From Pantoea sp. 1.19 (lineage in GTDB: Bacteria; Pseudomonadota; Gammaproteobacteria; Enterobacterales; Enterobacteriaceae), in contig NZ_MRBS01000003.1 in assembly GCF_001922585.1 (NCBI RefSeq), positions 236,231-300,230 on the forward strand: DNA of 64,000 bases, given 5' to 3'. A program made the position numbers and the translations under genes. Positions 43,797-53,650 of this stretch are shown here, one piece after another. The notes beneath the pieces were generated by a model that ran no database searches, had not been told where the DNA came from, and saw only the letters and a program-made list of their open reading frames with translations. How positions within the stretch are numbered: position 1 is the stretch's first letter; every line of letters starts with the position of its first letter.

Positions 43797-46700
43797 TCAG
43801 GAGAGCTGTTCGAGGGTCTGTAGAATCCGCTTATCCGAGACCGGATAGGGCGTACCCAGCTGCTGGGCAAAATAGCTGACCCTCAGCTCCTCAATCATCC
43901 AGCGAACCGCCTGCACATCCGCATCATCCCGTCGCGCCGGCGGCAGCTTGTTCAGCCAGCTCTGCCAGGCCTGCTGTACCTGTTCGACTTTTAGCATTCG
44001 CGCCCGATCGCTGTGCGGATCCACCGGTAGCTTCTCCAGCCGGCGATCAATCGCCTGCAGATAGCGCAGGGTATCGCCCAACCGGGCATAGCCATTACCG
44101 GTGACAAACCCGCGATAAATCAATCCGGCGAGCTGCGCTTTTATATCTGAGAGCGCCAGCGCCATACTCATGTCCACCCGCCCCTTCAGCCGCTTGTTAA
44201 TGGCAAACGCCTGCGTCAGGATTTGCTCAACCTGGCGGGCAATGTCGACCACCGTATCGTTCAGTTCGGCGCGCACCGTCTCCTGCAGCCGGGCAAATCC
44301 CTGCGCATCCCACACCGGACCGCCGTGTACGGCCATCAGCTTATCCATGCCGCACATAATGCAGTCATCGATCAGGTCCATTACCTTGCCGTAGGGGTTG
44401 AAATAGAGACCCAGCTTGGCTTTGTTGGGCAGCTTTTCGTGCAAATACTTGATTGGCGAGGGGACATTAAGCAGCAGCAGGCGACGTTCGCCGCGCCACA
44501 TCGCTTTTTGCTGCTCATGTTCGGACTCAAACAGCTGAATAGCTACGCTATCCTGCTCATCGACCAGCGCCGGCCACGCCTTCACGCTGTAGTGACCGCG
44601 CCGCTGTTCAATCTGCTGCGGCAGCGCGCCGAAGCTCCACAGATGGAGTCCGCGCTGCGTCAGGCCGTCATCGGCGGCGGTTGAGAGCGTCTCCTGAACT
44701 TTGCCTTTCAGCGCCTCGCGCAGGGCGCTGAGGTGTTTGCCCTCGCGCAGCGGCCGGTTATGCTCATCCAGCACGCGGAAGGTGATTTTAAGATGATCGG
44801 GTACCTGATCCCACTGCCAGGCCTCCCGGTCAATCGTCACGCCGGTCATCCGGCGGAACTCGCGCTCCAGCGCCTCCAGCAGCGGCCGCTCCAGCGGTGT
44901 CACCCGCGCCAAAAACGCCTCGGCGTAGTTAGGCGCCGGGACCAGGTTACGACGCAGCGGTTTTGGCAGGGATTTGATCAGCGCGATCACCAGTTCGCGG
45001 CGCAGGCCGGGAATTTGCCACTCAAAGCCGGCGTCGCTCAGCTGATTGAGCAGCGGCAGCGGAACGTGCACCGTCACGCCATCGGCATCGGCACCGGGCT
45101 CAAACTGATAGCTCAGTTTCAGCTTCAGGTTACCCTGATGCCAGACGTTGGGGAAATCGAGCTTGCTGACCGCGTCGGCGCCCTCTTTCACCAGCATCGC
45201 TTTTTCAAAGTTCAGCAGATCCGGCGTCTGCTGCGCCGCCGTTTTCCACCAGCTATCAAAGTGGCGTGACGACACCACCCCGGCGCCGATACGCGCGTCG
45301 TAGAAGGCAAACAGCGTCTCATCATCAACCAGAATATCGCGGCGACGCGATTTGTGCTCCAGCTCCTCAACCTCGGCGCGCAGCTTCTGATTGGCGCGAA
45401 AAAAAGCGTGGCGGCTCTGCCACTCGCCTTCGACCAGCGCGTGACGAATAAACAGTTCGCGGGAGAGTATCGGATCGATCGCGCCGTAGTTGACCTTCCG
45501 CGCCGCGACGATCGGCAGACCGTACAGAGTGACCTTTTCACTGGCCATTACCGCGCCCTGGCTTTTTTCCCAGTGGGGTTCGCTGTAGCTGCGTTTGATC
45601 AGGTGCTGCGCCAGCGGCTCTATCCATTCCGGCTCAATGCGCCCTGCTACCCGGCCCCACAGGCGGCTGGTTTCTACCAGCTCGGCTACCATCGTCCACT
45701 TCGGCGGCTTCTTAAACAGACCGGAGCCCGGGAAAATCATAAAGCGGGCATTGCGCGCGCCGCTGTAGTCGTTTTTATCGGTATCTTTCTGGCCAATATG
45801 TGACAACAGGCCGGTCAGCAGCGCACTGTGGATACCGCGAAAATCTCCGGGCACGCTATTGATAGCGATCCCGAGCTCTTTGACGACCTGGCGCAGCTGA
45901 GTGTAGATATCCTGCCACTCGCGTACCCGCAGGTAGTTGAGAAACTCCTGTTTACACAGGCGGCGAAAGTGGCTGGCGGAGAGCGCTTTCTGCTGCGCCT
46001 GCAGGTAGTCCCACATCGAGACGAACGCCATAAAATCGGAGTCTTTGTCGGCAAAGCGACGATGTTTTTCATCCGCGGCCTGCTGCTTCTCCGCCGGACG
46101 CTCGCGCGGGTCCTGAATAGACAGCGCGGCAACAATGATCATTACCTCGCGCACGCTGGCGGTGTGTTGTGCCGCCAGGACCATCCGCGCCAGACGCGGA
46201 TCCACCGGCAGCTGCGCCAGCTGACGCCCGCTGGCGGTGAGCTGATAGCGGCCGTTCTCCTGGAGGGTCAGCGCCCCTAATTCCTCCAGCAGGCGAACGC
46301 CATCCTGAATGTTGCGCTTATCCGGCGCCTCGACAAACGGAAACGCCGCGATATCGCCCAGCCCGAGAGCGGTCATCTGCAAAATGACCGAGGCGAGGTT
46401 GGTGCGCAGAATTTCCGGATCGGTAAACGCCGGACGGCTGAGAAAATCCTCCTCAGCGTAAAGCCGGATGCAGATCCCTTCAGAGACGCGACCGCACCGC
46501 CCTTTTCGCTGGTTAGCCGACGCCTGCGAAATTGGCTCAATGGGCAGGCGCTGCACTTTAGTACGGTAGCTATAGCGGCTAATGCGCGCGGTGCCGGGAT
46601 CAATGACGTATTTGATTCCCGGCACGGTCAGTGACGTTTCTGCCACGTTGGTCGCCAGTACAATCCGTCGTCCCGCGTGCGACTGGAATACCCGATTCTG

Positions 46701-47690
46701 CTCGGCGTTAGAAAGGCGGGCATACAGCGGTAAAATTTCGGTGTGCGGCAGATCGCGGCGCGTCAGGGCATCGGCGGTATCGCGAATCTCCCGCTCGCCG
46801 CTCATAAAGATCAGAATATCCCCGCGCCCCTCCTGACTCAGCTCGTCAACCGCGTCAAAGATTGCCTGCAGCTGATCGCGATCGCCATCGTCGGCCTCCT
46901 CGACGATCGGCCGGTAGCGCACCTCCACCGGATAGGTTCGCCCGGAGACTTCAATCACCGGGGCATGATGAAAGTGGCGGGAGAATCGCTGCGGATCGAT
47001 GGTGGCCGAGGTGATTATCACTTTCAGATCGGGGCGCTTTGGCAGCAGCTCGCGCAGATAGCCGAGTAAAAAGTCGATATTCAGGCTGCGCTCATGCGCC
47101 TCATCGATGATCAGCGTATCGTACTGCATCAGCAGCCGATCCTGCTGAATTTCCGCCAGCAGAATGCCGTCGGTCATCAGCTTAATCTGGCTGGTTTCAC
47201 CGACCTGATCGTTAAAGCGCACCTTGTAGCCAACGCAGCCGCCAGTCGGGGTATCCAGCTCCTCCGCAATGCGGTTAGCCACGGTGCGGGCCGCCAGCCG
47301 ACGCGGCTGGGTATGGCCAATCATACCGCGCACGCCGCGGCCCAGCGCCAGGCAGATTTTCGGGAGCTGGGTGGTTTTACCGGAGCCGGTCTCCCCGGCG
47401 ACAATCACCACCTGGTTATCGCGGATCGCCTCGGCGATCGCCTGCTGCTTCTGGCTGACCGGCAGCGCTTCGGGGAAGGTGATGCGCGGCGTGGCGGCGC
47501 GGCGCGCGGCCAGCCGCTGCTGCGCCAGAGCAATCTCCCGGGTCAATTCCGCAGCGATGGCCTGCTGCGCCTCGGGATGTTTCGCTTTCCTCGCGCCGTG
47601 CAGACGGCGTTTCAGGCGCTGCCTGTCCTGCAGCATAACCTCATCAAGTTGAGCAGACAGGGCGTGTAGCGTCGCGGCGATATCGGACAT
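43797..47690 (-). CDS. hrpA: ATP-dependent RNA helicase HrpA (DEAH box)
   Basis: The helicase has 1297 residues, matching the usual length of about 1300. Helicase motifs: I GETGSGKTTQLPK, II DEAH (IIDEAHERSLNIDFLLGYLR), III SAT, VI QRKGRCGR. An OB-fold and a long HrpA-specific C-terminal region follow. HrpA resolves stalled ribosomes on mRNA. The ATG at 47690 was chosen by similarity to the family N terminus; the longer frame adds unrelated residues. It is divergent from azoR, as in E. coli. Confidence 0.97.
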   Translation of the reverse strand: MSDIAATLHALSAQLDEVMLQDRQRLKRRLHGARKAKHPEAQQAIAAELTREIALAQQRLAARRAATPRITFPEALPVSQKQQAIAEAIRDNQVVIVAGETGSGKTTQLPKICLALGRGVRGMIGHTQPRRLAARTVANRIAEELDTPTGGCVGYKVRFNDQVGETSQIKLMTDGILLAEIQQDRLLMQYDTLIIDEAHERSLNIDFLLGYLRELLPKRPDLKVIITSATIDPQRFSRHFHHAPVIEVSGRTYPVEVRYRPIVEEADDGDRDQLQAIFDAVDELSQEGRGDILIFMSGEREIRDTADALTRRDLPHTEILPLYARLSNAEQNRVFQSHAGRRIVLATNVAETSLTVPGIKYVIDPGTARISRYSYRTKVQRLPIEPISQASANQRKGRCGRVSEGICIRLYAEEDFLSRPAFTDPEILRTNLASVILQMTALGLGDIAAFPFVEAPDKRNIQDGVRLLEELGALTLQENGRYQLTASGRQLAQLPVDPRLARMVLAAQHTASVREVMIIVAALSIQDPRERPAEKQQAADEKHRRFADKDSDFMAFVSMWDYLQAQQKALSASHFRRLCKQEFLNYLRVREWQDIYTQLRQVVKELGIAINSVPGDFRGIHSALLTGLLSHIGQKDTDKNDYSGARNARFMIFPGSGLFKKPPKWTMVAELVETSRLWGRVAGRIEPEWIEPLAQHLIKRSYSEPHWEKSQGAVMASEKVTLYGLPIVAARKVNYGAIDPILSRELFIRHALVEGEWQSRHAFFRANQKLRAEVEELEHKSRRRDILVDDETLFAFYDARIGAGVVSSRHFDSWWKTAAQQTPDLLNFEKAMLVKEGADAVSKLDFPNVWHQGNLKLKLSYQFEPGADADGVTVHVPLPLLNQLSDAGFEWQIPGLRRELVIALIKSLPKPLRRNLVPAPNYAEAFLARVTPLERPLLEALEREFRRMTGVTIDREAWQWDQVPDHLKITFRVLDEHNRPLREGKHLSALREALKGKVQETLSTAADDGLTQRGLHLWSFGALPQQIEQRRGHYSVKAWPALVDEQDSVAIQLFESEHEQQKAMWRGERRLLLLNVPSPIKYLHEKLPNKAKLGLYFNPYGKVMDLIDDCIMCGMDKLMAVHGGPVWDAQGFARLQETVRAELNDTVVDIARQVEQILTQAFAINKRLKGRVDMSMALALSDIKAQLAGLIYRGFVTGNGYARLGDTLRYLQAIDRRLEKLPVDPHSDRARMLKVEQVQQAWQSWLNKLPPARRDDADVQAVRWMIEELRVSYFAQQLGTPYPVSDKRILQTLEQLS

Positions 47691-47840
47691 GGTGACTCTT
47701 CCAGTTGTGCGCGTCAGAACGGAGGGTTCTGGGATTAATGATCGGGTAAACCGGTGAAGTGTATCACAATTCGCGGTGGCCACGCGGTCGGGAATATCGT
47801 TCAAATAATTTGAAGAGCGGCCTCGAAATATTAAGCTTTC

Positions 47841-47858
47841 TATTCAGTAGTCTGAATA
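47841..47858. promoter_or_regulatory. Palindrome TATTCAG-TAGT-CTGAATA before azoR
   Basis: A perfect 7-4-7 inverted repeat in the 222-nt hrpA/azoR spacer, 54 nt before the azoR start. Such symmetry overlapping a promoter suggests a repressor site; no local regulator gene is present. Confidence 0.4.
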
Positions 47859-47894
47859 ATAGAGTGTCCAACATTGAGCCACGGCTCCCGTTAA

Positions 47895-48512
<618 letters not shown>

Positions 48513-48527
48513 GGTTACCGACCGCAA

Positions 48528-48887
48528 CTACGGGGCCGCACCGTCGGCCCCGCTCTGCGCGGCCCGCTTCTGCCGCCAGAGGCCGTTAATACCCTGCACA
48601 TATTCCCCTGCCGGCGCCCGCGCGACCAGCTTTTGTCCAGCGATTCGCGCAACCGCTTCGCGGGTCAGGTGGTTGTCCGCCGCAATGCGCTCATATTCGG
48701 CATGCCGGCCGGCGTTAATCTCCGCCACCAACCGCTCGACCGCCATCCCCGGCACCCGCACGGCCAGCCAGCCGCCAAGCGTTTCGCCCGCCAACCCCTG
48801 CCGGCGCGCCTCATCGAGGGTTAACGCCTGTGCCAGGCCGCTGACCAGCAGCAGGGCCAGCGCGCCGGCCCGCCATCGCGTCCGCAT
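48528..48887 (-). CDS. ydbL: Periplasmic protein YdbL (DUF1318)
   Basis: A 119-residue protein with a signal peptide (AGALALLLVSGLAQA) and one DUF1318 domain: LTLDEARRQGLAGETLGGWL, and GQKLVARAPAGEYVQGINGL. The C terminus is slightly longer than in E. coli (108 residues), by an Ala/Gly/Asp tail. It is the last gene of ydbH-ynbE-ydbL and its ATG overlaps the ynbE stop by 1 nt. YdbL is reported to influence the YdbH-YnbE complex. Confidence 0.93.
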   Translation of the reverse strand: MRTRWRAGALALLLVSGLAQALTLDEARRQGLAGETLGGWLAVRVPGMAVERLVAEINAGRHAEYERIAADNHLTREAVARIAGQKLVARAPAGEYVQGINGLWRQKRAAQSGADGAAP

Positions 48888-49084
48888 CAGAACAGATCGC
48901 TCTGATTTTTCAGCAGCGCCTCCACGTCTTTGTCCACTTTGATGAGAATCTCATGCTCAATTTTCACATTCATATTGATGGTAATAGGCTCTTTCGGCGC
49001 CGCGACTTCAATTCGCGGAATACAGCCAGCCAGCAGTAGGGCCGCACTCAGCGGCAGCCAGGTCAGCTTAGGGTTGATGCGCAT
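48887..49084 (-). CDS. ynbE: Outer-membrane lipoprotein YnbE
   Basis: A 65-residue lipoprotein with lipobox LLLAGC, then ITINMNVKIEHEILIKVDKD, as in E. coli YnbE. It pairs with the C terminus of the AsmA-like protein YdbH to complete a bridge between inner and outer membranes for phospholipid movement. The start at 49084 lies inside the end of ydbH (17-nt overlap), showing tight coupling; the longer frame above it is antisense-like and not conserved. Confidence 0.93.
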   Translation of the reverse strand: MRINPKLTWLPLSAALLLAGCIPRIEVAAPKEPITINMNVKIEHEILIKVDKDVEALLKNQSDLF

Positions 49085-51698
49085 TGCGAGGGTCCTTGTG
49101 GTCAGGCAAGGTGGCATGCTCTTCCACCCAGCTTTGTAAATTGTCGCCAAAGCGCAGGCTGCGCCACAGCTGGAACAGGTTTTCCTGCTGGTGATAGTGC
49201 AGCGAAACCCGCTGATTTTTATCGCTGAAGTGGCTGCTGCCCTCCACATCCGAGCGCAGCGTCATCTGGCCCACGGTGTCGAGATTCAGCGTTGCCCAGG
49301 CGCGGGTGATGACCATATCCCGCAGCCAGTCCAGCGCCGCGCCAGCGGCAAGGTTATTAGCGGCGATCGCATCGGCCACCTGCTTATCCATCCGCAGGGT
49401 CAGCGGACCGTCGTTGGCCAGCCAGCCGTTCTGTACCAGCCATTCCGGATGGTTTAGCCACAGCGGCAGCGCGCCGTTGACCCGCCCGGTCAGGCTGAAC
49501 TGCGTGACCTTAATCGCCGCCAGCAGCTTGTCCAGCGCCAGTCCCCGCAGACGCACCATCGCCGGTGCCCGCTGGGGCATCTCCAGACGGTCCAGCCGCA
49601 GCTGACCGCCAAGCAGATCGACGCTGACGTTACTGAGGGTCAGCGGCTGCTGCGCTCGCCACGGATAGTGCCCCTGCAAATCCGCGGTCATATTATGCAG
49701 AGCAAACTGATTGTCGATCGCCGCGATGCGCAGCTGCACCGGGCCGTGAGTCCCCAACTGCCACTCGCTATCCTGCAGGCGAAACGGCAGGGAAAAGTCC
49801 ACGCCGCTGATTTGGTTGTCCGGCATACGCATCGCCCCCTGCTTCACCACCCAGTGCCCGCCGGCGGCAAAGCCCTGACCGCTGGCGGCGGAGAACGCCA
49901 TCTGCGCGCGCAGGCTGCCCGCCTGCAGGCTCATCTTCAGCGACGGGCTGATCAGCGGCTGAAATACCCGCAGCGACTGCTCCGGCCACCACGCCTGGCC
50001 GCGCAGGCGCACGCCATCCCAGCGCCCCTGCACCCGTACCGGGCCAATCGCCTGCGCCTGCAGCGCCCCGCGCCAGAGAAAATCCGCCGGACTGCGTCCG
50101 TTCAGCTCCGCGCGCAGCACCGACGGCGGCAGATGGCCACCGCGGGTAAACCGGGTTTCGCGGGCGTTCAGCACCACGCCGCCGTCAAACAGCGGCCGTT
50201 CCGCATCGCGCTGCCAGCGCAACGGCCGGCTGAGCGTCAGGCGCGGCGTGGCCATATCGGCGAGGCCATAGCGCAAACGATCAAATCCGGTTGACAGCGT
50301 CGACAGCTCAATGAGCGTCTCCTGCCAGCGGCCGCGTCCGGCAATGTCCCAGCGCGCCGACAGCGGCTGCAAATACCCCTTACCCCAGTAGCGCCAACTC
50401 CAGCGGCCGCGATCGGGCCAAAAATCCTCGGCCCGGCCATCGAGGTGCAGGACAAAGCGTCCGCTGTCAGGATGATGTGCTCTCAGGATCGCCTGCAGGC
50501 GACCCGATACCCCGCGGGGAGAGAGCGTGACGCCGGCCAGTGGCCAGCGCGCTTCATCCACCTCCAGCGTAGAGAGCAGCCGCCCGCGCATGCGCAGCAG
50601 CGCTCCCGGCGCCATCCGTAGACGGGGATCGAGCAGCGGCCCCTCCAGCGTTCCCGGCAGGCTGGCAAAAAACAGCAGCTGTGCCAGCTTACTGCTGCCG
50701 GTCAGCCGGAACGGCAGCGCGCTGTGCTGCCAGTCCAGCTTGCCCGGCCCCAGCGTCAGCACAACGTTCCCTTTGCCACCGCGCCCCGCGGTCAGCACGT
50801 TCAGGCGTCCCTGAAACACCGCCGCGCTCAGCCCGTCGCGATAGTCATCGACGGTCAGCGCCAGCCCGCCGGACAGGGGCTGCGCGGCCCAGGGCCAGCG
50901 CCACTCGCCGTCATGCAGGGTGAGCCGCCGCGGCGTCAGTTGCCAGGGCAGGATCAGCAGCGGCGCCGGCTGGCCGGCCCCCGCCACGCGCAGTTCGCCG
51001 CGCTGCTGCTGCCAGCGCAAGTGCAGGGTTAGCGGTGCCGGCACCTGGGCCACCGACAGATGGCCCTCCAGCGCCCCGCTTTCCGGGATCCCATCAGGAA
51101 AGTGCGGCAGCGTCAGCGTGCCGCTGAGGGTTACCGGCTGACTGAGGGCATCGTTTTCAAAGCGCAGCTCACGCAGCATCAGCTGCTGACCGCGCAGATC
51201 GGCGCTCGCGCGAAGCGTCTCTCCCTGCCATGTCAGCCGCTGCGCCACCGGAGAGAGCGTCAACGATAGCGCGCCGGACCAGGCCTGCCAGGGGGAGATC
51301 GTAAGCCGATCGATATGCACCGTCGAGCGCGGCAGGCGCCGCTGCCACTCCGCCAGTGCGGTGGGAGCCGCCGGATTGTCAGCGCCGGGCAGTGCGCTAA
51401 AGCAGCCGCTGTCGATATCCAGGGCGGCGGCGCGGAGCTGCCAGCGACCATCGCGGTAAGCGAGACGGGCGTCGCGCACCGTCGCCAGCGTACAGTCGCC
51501 GGCGAGGTAGCGTAAATCAGGAAACAGCAGCGCACCGTGGTGCCAGCGGGGGTTGGCCGCCAGGGCAATGGTGGTCTTGTCCGGCAGCCATATCCCCGCC
51601 ACCCGCGGCAGCCACTGGGTGACGGTCAGCGCCAGCCCCAGCAACAGCAGAATGAGCGCCAGCAGCGCGGCGATACAGATTTTCACTCCCTGGCTCAT
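49068..51698 (-). CDS. ydbH: AsmA-like intermembrane protein YdbH
   Basis: The 876-residue protein (E. coli 879) has an N-terminal membrane anchor (ICIAALLALILLLLGLALTV) and a long repetitive beta-rich body characteristic of AsmA-like bridge proteins, ending GDNLQSWVEEHATLPDHKDP. Together with TamB and YhdP, YdbH supports phospholipid transport to the outer membrane. The ATG at 51698 matches the family start. It heads the ydbH-ynbE-ydbL operon and is divergent from ldhA, the E. coli order. Confidence 0.95.
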   Translation of the reverse strand: MSQGVKICIAALLALILLLLGLALTVTQWLPRVAGIWLPDKTTIALAANPRWHHGALLFPDLRYLAGDCTLATVRDARLAYRDGRWQLRAAALDIDSGCFSALPGADNPAAPTALAEWQRRLPRSTVHIDRLTISPWQAWSGALSLTLSPVAQRLTWQGETLRASADLRGQQLMLRELRFENDALSQPVTLSGTLTLPHFPDGIPESGALEGHLSVAQVPAPLTLHLRWQQQRGELRVAGAGQPAPLLILPWQLTPRRLTLHDGEWRWPWAAQPLSGGLALTVDDYRDGLSAAVFQGRLNVLTAGRGGKGNVVLTLGPGKLDWQHSALPFRLTGSSKLAQLLFFASLPGTLEGPLLDPRLRMAPGALLRMRGRLLSTLEVDEARWPLAGVTLSPRGVSGRLQAILRAHHPDSGRFVLHLDGRAEDFWPDRGRWSWRYWGKGYLQPLSARWDIAGRGRWQETLIELSTLSTGFDRLRYGLADMATPRLTLSRPLRWQRDAERPLFDGGVVLNARETRFTRGGHLPPSVLRAELNGRSPADFLWRGALQAQAIGPVRVQGRWDGVRLRGQAWWPEQSLRVFQPLISPSLKMSLQAGSLRAQMAFSAASGQGFAAGGHWVVKQGAMRMPDNQISGVDFSLPFRLQDSEWQLGTHGPVQLRIAAIDNQFALHNMTADLQGHYPWRAQQPLTLSNVSVDLLGGQLRLDRLEMPQRAPAMVRLRGLALDKLLAAIKVTQFSLTGRVNGALPLWLNHPEWLVQNGWLANDGPLTLRMDKQVADAIAANNLAAGAALDWLRDMVITRAWATLNLDTVGQMTLRSDVEGSSHFSDKNQRVSLHYHQQENLFQLWRSLRFGDNLQSWVEEHATLPDHKDPRNAHQP

Positions 51699-51863
51699 GC
51701 TTTTCACAACACAATGATTCCTTGATGGTATGGCGTAATGATGGCAGAAGAGCCGCCCGGGGTGAAGAATTTCCCTTTCCGGCAACGGCCATGCGGTTTA
51801 GCCGCTGACAGGAGCGCGACCATGCTATGCTGTAGCGCACATGGAAACATCAGGAGAGTGGTC

Positions 51864-52856
51864 ATGAACATTGCCGTTTACAGTACCCGCCAGTATGACC
51901 GGACCTGGCTGGACAAGGTGAATGCCCAATACGGTTTTGCACTGCGTTATTTTGATTTTTTGCTGGATGCCCATACCGCTAAAACCGCTGAAGGTGCCGA
52001 TGCGGTCTGTATTTTCGTCAACGATGATGGCAGCCGTCCGGTACTGGAAGCGCTGGCGAAAGCCGGCGTGAAATATATCGCCCTGCGCTGCGCCGGCTTT
52101 AACAACGTCGATTTGAACGCCGCTGAAGCGCTGGGGCTGCAGGTGGTGCGCGTGCCCGCCTATTCGCCGGAAGCCGTGGCAGAACATACCGTCGGCCTGA
52201 TGATGACCCTGAATCGTCGCATTCACCGTGCGTATCAGCGCACCCGCGACGCCAACTTTTCGCTGGAGGGCCTGACCGGCTTTAACATGCACGGCCGCAC
52301 TGCCGGAGTGATTGGTACCGGTAAAATTGGCGTGGCCACGCTGCGTATTTTACGCGGTTTTGGTATGCGCCTGCTGGCATACGATCCCTGGCAGAGCGAG
52401 GCGGCGCTGGCGCTGGGCGCAGAGTATGTCGATTTGCCGACGCTCTACCGCGAGTCGGATGTGATTACTCTGCACTGCCCGCTGACCGCGGAGAACCATC
52501 ATCTGCTGAACGCGGCGGCCTTTGCGCAGATGAAAGATGGCGTGATGGTGATCAATACCAGCCGCGGCGGGTTAATTGACTCGCAGGCGGCGATTGACGC
52601 GCTTAAGCAGCAGAAAATCGGCTCGCTGGGGATGGACGTGTATGAAAACGAGCGCGAACTGTTTTTTGCTGACAAATCCAACGATGTGATTCAGGACGAC
52701 GTATTCCGCCGCCTGTCAGCCTGCCATAACGTGCTGTTTACTGGCCATCAGGCGTTCCTGACCTCGGATGCGCTAACCAGTATCGCCGAAGTGACCCTGA
52801 ATAACCTGCAGCAGCTGGCCGATGGCCAGCCCTGTCCCAACCAGCTGCATCCCTGA
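51864..52856 (+). CDS. ldhA: D-lactate dehydrogenase, fermentative
   Basis: The NAD-dependent enzyme has 330 residues and reduces pyruvate to D-lactate during anaerobic growth. Features: NIAVYSTRQYDRTWLDKVNA start, the NAD fold GVIGTGKIGVATLRILRGFG, catalytic Arg in NTSRGGLIDSQAA, Glu in GMDVYENEREL, and His in VLFTGHQAFLTSDAL. Start at 51864 gives the E. coli length (329). Downstream, E. coli has hslJ; here a DUF333 lipoprotein is found instead on the other strand. Confidence 0.97.
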   Translation: MNIAVYSTRQYDRTWLDKVNAQYGFALRYFDFLLDAHTAKTAEGADAVCIFVNDDGSRPVLEALAKAGVKYIALRCAGFNNVDLNAAEALGLQVVRVPAYSPEAVAEHTVGLMMTLNRRIHRAYQRTRDANFSLEGLTGFNMHGRTAGVIGTGKIGVATLRILRGFGMRLLAYDPWQSEAALALGAEYVDLPTLYRESDVITLHCPLTAENHHLLNAAAFAQMKDGVMVINTSRGGLIDSQAAIDALKQQKIGSLGMDVYENERELFFADKSNDVIQDDVFRRLSACHNVLFTGHQAFLTSDALTSIAEVTLNNLQQLADGQPCPNQLHP

Positions 52857-52876
52857 ACCTGCGCGCGGCGTCCGCG

Positions 52877-53137
52877 TTAGCGGGCGCAGCCGCCGGACAT
52901 CAGCGCCGACTCGGAGCAGCGGCGACCGTTCGCCAACTGACACATGCCGGCCGCGCTGCCGTCGAGCTGTCGCGACAGCGCAAGGGTGCCGCCCGCGCCG
53001 CTACAGGCCTCGGTGGCAAATGCAGACATGGACACGTGCATCGGAACGTGCGCCGCCGTGGCCTGCTGGGGCGGTTCATTGCTGCTGCTGCACGCGCTCA
53101 GCAGGGCAGCGAACAGAAAAATGGTCGCAACTCTCAT
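52877..53137 (-). CDS. DUF333 lipoprotein (YoaF-like)
   Basis: An 86-residue lipoprotein with signal peptide and lipobox LLSAC (Cys16), then the DUF333 domain: CSGAGGTLALSRQLDGSAAG, MCQLANGRRCSESALMSGGC. This short cysteine-containing domain occurs in E. coli YoaF and in some heat-shock lipoproteins; function unknown. It converges with ldhA (20 nt between stops) and occupies the place of hslJ in E. coli, to which it is not homologous. Confidence 0.88.
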   Translation of the reverse strand: MRVATIFLFAALLSACSSSNEPPQQATAAHVPMHVSMSAFATEACSGAGGTLALSRQLDGSAAGMCQLANGRRCSESALMSGGCAR

Positions 53138-53362
53138 TGACTGGCTCCGGGAAATATGATGGCAATGGCGTTGTCAGCATAATGGACCCGACGGGAAAGG
53201 TCGAGTGCCGTAAGGATTTTTTACCCAATCGCCTGCGTGCCCTGTCATTCTCCCTTCTCGCCGCGCCGCAAAACCTCACCTGCGGTTAAACGACGGCGGC
53301 AAATCCGTGCCACACTCTCTTCTTGCTCAATGTTGAGCAATCTGCACAGAAGGAGAGCGTTA

Positions 53363-53650
53363 ATGAGCGAGACAACCCTGCTAGTGGTGGCCAAAATGGT
53401 GGCAAAACCGGGCCAGGCCGAGGCGCTGAAGCGCGTGCTGAGCCAGTGCATTGAACCCAGCCGTCGCGAAGCGGGCAACATTCACTACGATCTGTATCGC
53501 AGCGTGGAAGATCAGGAAACCTTTTTGTTCCACGAGCGCTGGCAGAACGGGGCGGCGATTGATGAACATGAGCGCAGCGCCCATTTCCAGACGCTGCTTG
53601 AACAGGCCGGCCCGCTGCTGGCGCAGGCACCGGAGATCACCAAAATTTAG
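53363..53650 (+). CDS. Antibiotic biosynthesis monooxygenase (ABM) domain protein, YgiN-like
   Basis: A 95-residue ferredoxin-like dimeric protein with the ABM pattern: LLVVAKMVAKPGQAEALKRV, GNIHYDLYRSVEDQETFLFH, EHERSAHFQ. Such proteins act as quinol monooxygenases or on small aromatic substrates without cofactors. The ATG at 53363 has GGAGAG upstream; the longer frame is not family-like. Its stop overlaps the dbpA stop by 4 nt (convergent). Confidence 0.9.
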   Translation: MSETTLLVVAKMVAKPGQAEALKRVLSQCIEPSRREAGNIHYDLYRSVEDQETFLFHERWQNGAAIDEHERSAHFQTLLEQAGPLLAQAPEITKI

